Positions 62,420 through 64,000 of a DNA stretch of 64,000 nucleotides are shown here, in pieces. Positions within the stretch are counted from its first letter, which is position 1. Every line of letters begins with the position of its first letter. The stretch lies in NCBI GenBank assembly GCA_973895155.1, contig OZ316891.1, forward strand, positions 22,568,001 to 22,632,000, read 5' to 3'. Under the pieces are notes generated by a model. The model was not told the origin of the DNA. It saw only the letters and a list, made by a program, of their open reading frames with translations, and did not search any database. The stretch comes from Marsupella aquatica (taxonomy: Eukaryota > Marchantiophyta). A program made the translations under genes and the position numbers.

Positions 62420-62640
62420 GGAAAGGTCTTCCGCACTTCCCCCCTTATATGTGGGCAGTTATGGTTTAGAAAAAATAAACATTGAGTAAGAAACTTATTA
62501 GACATCTAGTTCACACCAGCATAAGACCTGGAAAAGTCTTGGACACTTCCCCCTAATATGTGGGCAATTGTGGTTAAAAATAGATAAACATTGATTAAGA
62601 GACTTATTAGACACCTAGTTCACACTAGCATAAGACCTAC
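62420..62640. repeat. 110-bp tandem duplication
   Basis: Two copies start near 62421 and 62531, sharing CACTTCCCCC, ATATGTGGGCA and ACTTATTAGACA. Each ends in AGCATAAGACCT. Confidence 0.93.
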
Positions 62641-62753
62641 TTGCCAAAAGCAGTCTTATTTTCACTGCCCAACTATTGAGGAGTATGACTGTAGTTTGAG
62701 TTGAAAGCCTTTGTACACTGGTGGTCCCTTGGCCCGTTTGGGTGCCAGTGGGC

Positions 62754-63045
62754 TTTTCAATCCATTCGTGCCTTCACATTCTCTATCTGCTTCGAAATCA
62801 CCATGAGCAAAGTTGTTGTGAAGGCTTTTTCAATTCATTCATGCCTTCACACTCTCTATCTGCTTCAAAATCACCATGAGCAAAGTTGTTGTAAAAGCTT
62901 TTTTCAGTCCATTTGTGCCGTCACATTCTCTATCTGCTTCGAAATCACCATGAGCAAAGTTGTTGTAAAAGCTTTTTCAATCCATTCGTGCCTTCACATT
63001 CTCTATCTGCTTCGAAATCACCAAGAGCAAAGTTGTTGTAAAAGC
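62754..63045. repeat. 73-bp tandem array, four copies
   Basis: The phrase ACCATGAGCAAAGTTGTTGT recurs at a 73-74-bp period (62801, 62874, 62948 and, with one change, 63021). The period is not a multiple of three, so the 117-codon frame across it changes phase at each copy and is not a protein. Confidence 0.94.
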
Positions 63046-63084
63046 TCTCGTTAGAGATCTATCTCGCACTGTATTTCAACCCTC

Positions 63085-63285
63085 ACAATGAGTAAAGTCG
63101 AACGAAGCTCTTGTTGGAGAGCATTCTGTTTGCTCTCAATCTCATTTCCTAATGAGGGGAGCAAAGGTCGGAGACAACATGTTTGAGTAAAGTCAAAAGA
63201 AGCTCATGTTGGAGACCATTCTATCTAGCTATCGATCTCATTTCCTAATGATGGCAGCAAAGCTCGAAGACAAGATATTTCACAG
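63085..63285. repeat. Tandem duplication, about 95 bp
   Basis: Two copies share GAGTAAAGTC, GTTGGAGA and ATCTCATTTCCTAATGA, starting near 63089 and 63184. Confidence 0.85.
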
Positions 63286-63347
63286 ACTGAAACCTGCCTC
63301 GGCCATAAAATTGAGCTCGCCCATCAGTTTGGCATCAATCTGAGTCT

Positions 63348-63745
63348 TCATTCAGCAGAGGGAGTCTTGATTTGATTTTGTACACTGTGAGTATAGCTGT
63401 TCTCTCCGAGGGGTCCAAAACCTCCGAGGAGGCTCCAGAACTGAGCATCCTCTCCTTCCTCTTCACCATCGTGGATGATTACACCATCTACATTTCCTTC
63501 ATGATTGTTGTCTTTAAGCTGCTGGACCACTGCCATAGCCTTCCCCTTCTCTCCTATGCTTGCTTTGGCACCATTGAACTGGAAGATGTTGTCCTGAGTG
63601 TCCAGAATGAAGATGTCATCGTGGTTGAGGAAGTCTCTGGACACCGGAACCTCTGTCACACGTACGGCCATTCCAGTACCCTTCACTACAAACATCTTGG
63701 GCTCGAAAACCTCCGCCTCCACCTTCTTGAATCCGGAGGCCACCC
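63348..63745 (-). pseudogene. Orphan villin/gelsolin-repeat exon
   Basis: The minus-strand frame reads as one gelsolin homology repeat of a plant villin: VASGFKKVEAEVFEPKMF, then LNHDDIFILDTQDNIFQFNG, then FWSLLGGFGPLG. Villins bundle and sever actin filaments. An AG acceptor precedes the GVASGF start at 63745. After the GGFGPL block the resemblance stops, no convincing donor is visible, and the frame ends at 63348. No further villin exons appear in the 3.7 kb downstream, which is all tandem repeats. The rest of the gene could lie only upstream, beyond the window. I read it as a gene fragment; a truncated but expressed gene is possible. Confidence 0.6.
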
Positions 63746-64000
63746 CTTGAAAATCCCAAGATTACCACAAGTCAGCCATATGATTCAGTCTTTGTAACAT
63801 CATCACCAGCCCAGCATTGGCACAATTTGCACCCAGACAGCGTATTATCTTCAGCCATTGAAGTTCTAATACCCCTAGAAACACAAACTATGTCACCGAG
63901 AATACAATCCTGAGAGTTTTTTTTACTCTAAGTCCTTCATTTGAATTCTGCAATTGCAAAAGCAATGTCAATCCCTTTGCATCATCGATTCCTGAAATGG
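63746..64000. other. Flank of the villin exon
   Basis: No further villin-like coding sequence is recognisable before the window ends. It would be intron if an upstream exon exists beyond 64000. Confidence 0.4.

Noticed and set aside
62701-63054. 117-codon plus-strand frame with repeated peptides
   Set aside because: The 73-74-bp period is not divisible by three, so the peptide changes frame every copy.
1-64000. CRISPR arrays, operons, tRNA or rRNA genes
   Set aside because: The DNA is eukaryotic with spliced genes. The tandem arrays lack the regular repeat-unique-spacer pattern, and I recognised no tRNA or rRNA sequence by eye.

Overview
The window looks like nuclear DNA of a land plant that makes swimming sperm, meaning a bryophyte, lycophyte, fern or a zooidogamous gymnosperm. 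Three genes argue for this. There is a complete ciliary IFT172 gene, which flowering plants lack. There is a subunit-7 gene of the plant-only RNA polymerases IV/V. There is also a plant-type xylulokinase. Genes are intron-rich (introns mostly about 60-900 bp) and separated by several kilobases of decayed, repeat-rich DNA. I cannot name the genus. One 100-N assembly gap lies at 19784-19883. All exon models below were built by reading frames, splice sites and remembered family alignments; no search or transcript data were available.

Layout. 0-3.7 kb: transposon debris, including a small inverted-repeat element with AAGTGC motifs. 3.76-4.86 kb (+): intronless O-acetylserine(thiol)lyase. 6.69-9.91 kb (-): a 5'-truncated LINE with target-site duplications. 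11.55-11.94 kb: a 94-bp tandem array directly upstream of a three-exon NRPD7/NRPE7-type gene (12.03-13.95 kb, +). 15.78-17.72 kb (-): two-exon sarcosine/pipecolate-oxidase-like flavoprotein. 20.03-21.43 kb (-): intronless L-cysteine desulfhydrase-like PLP enzyme. 21.5-24.5 kb: short tandem repeats. 24.55-46.43 kb (-): IFT172 in 49 exons, 1752 codons. 46.4-49.8 kb: repeats. 49.81-52.95 kb (-): xylulokinase in 11 exons. 53-56 kb: repeats. 56.06-59.66 kb (-): Crooked-neck splicing factor in 7 exons. 59.9-63.3 kb: a mosaic of tandem arrays. 63.35-63.75 kb (-): an orphan villin/gelsolin exon.

How the genes relate. They are ordinary unlinked plant genes, not an operon. Two are opposing enzymes of cysteine metabolism (synthesis at 4 kb, desulfhydration at 21 kb), and both lack introns in a region where the other genes have them.

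The most unusual item is the Pol IV/V subunit 7 gene. Its predicted protein carries a C-terminal extension of about 50 residues with three WG/GW tryptophans spaced about 15 residues apart, which resembles an Argonaute hook. In known plants that hook is on the largest Pol V subunit and on SPT5L, not on subunit 7. The tandem array just upstream of this gene makes self-regulation by RNA-directed DNA methylation a reasonable hypothesis.
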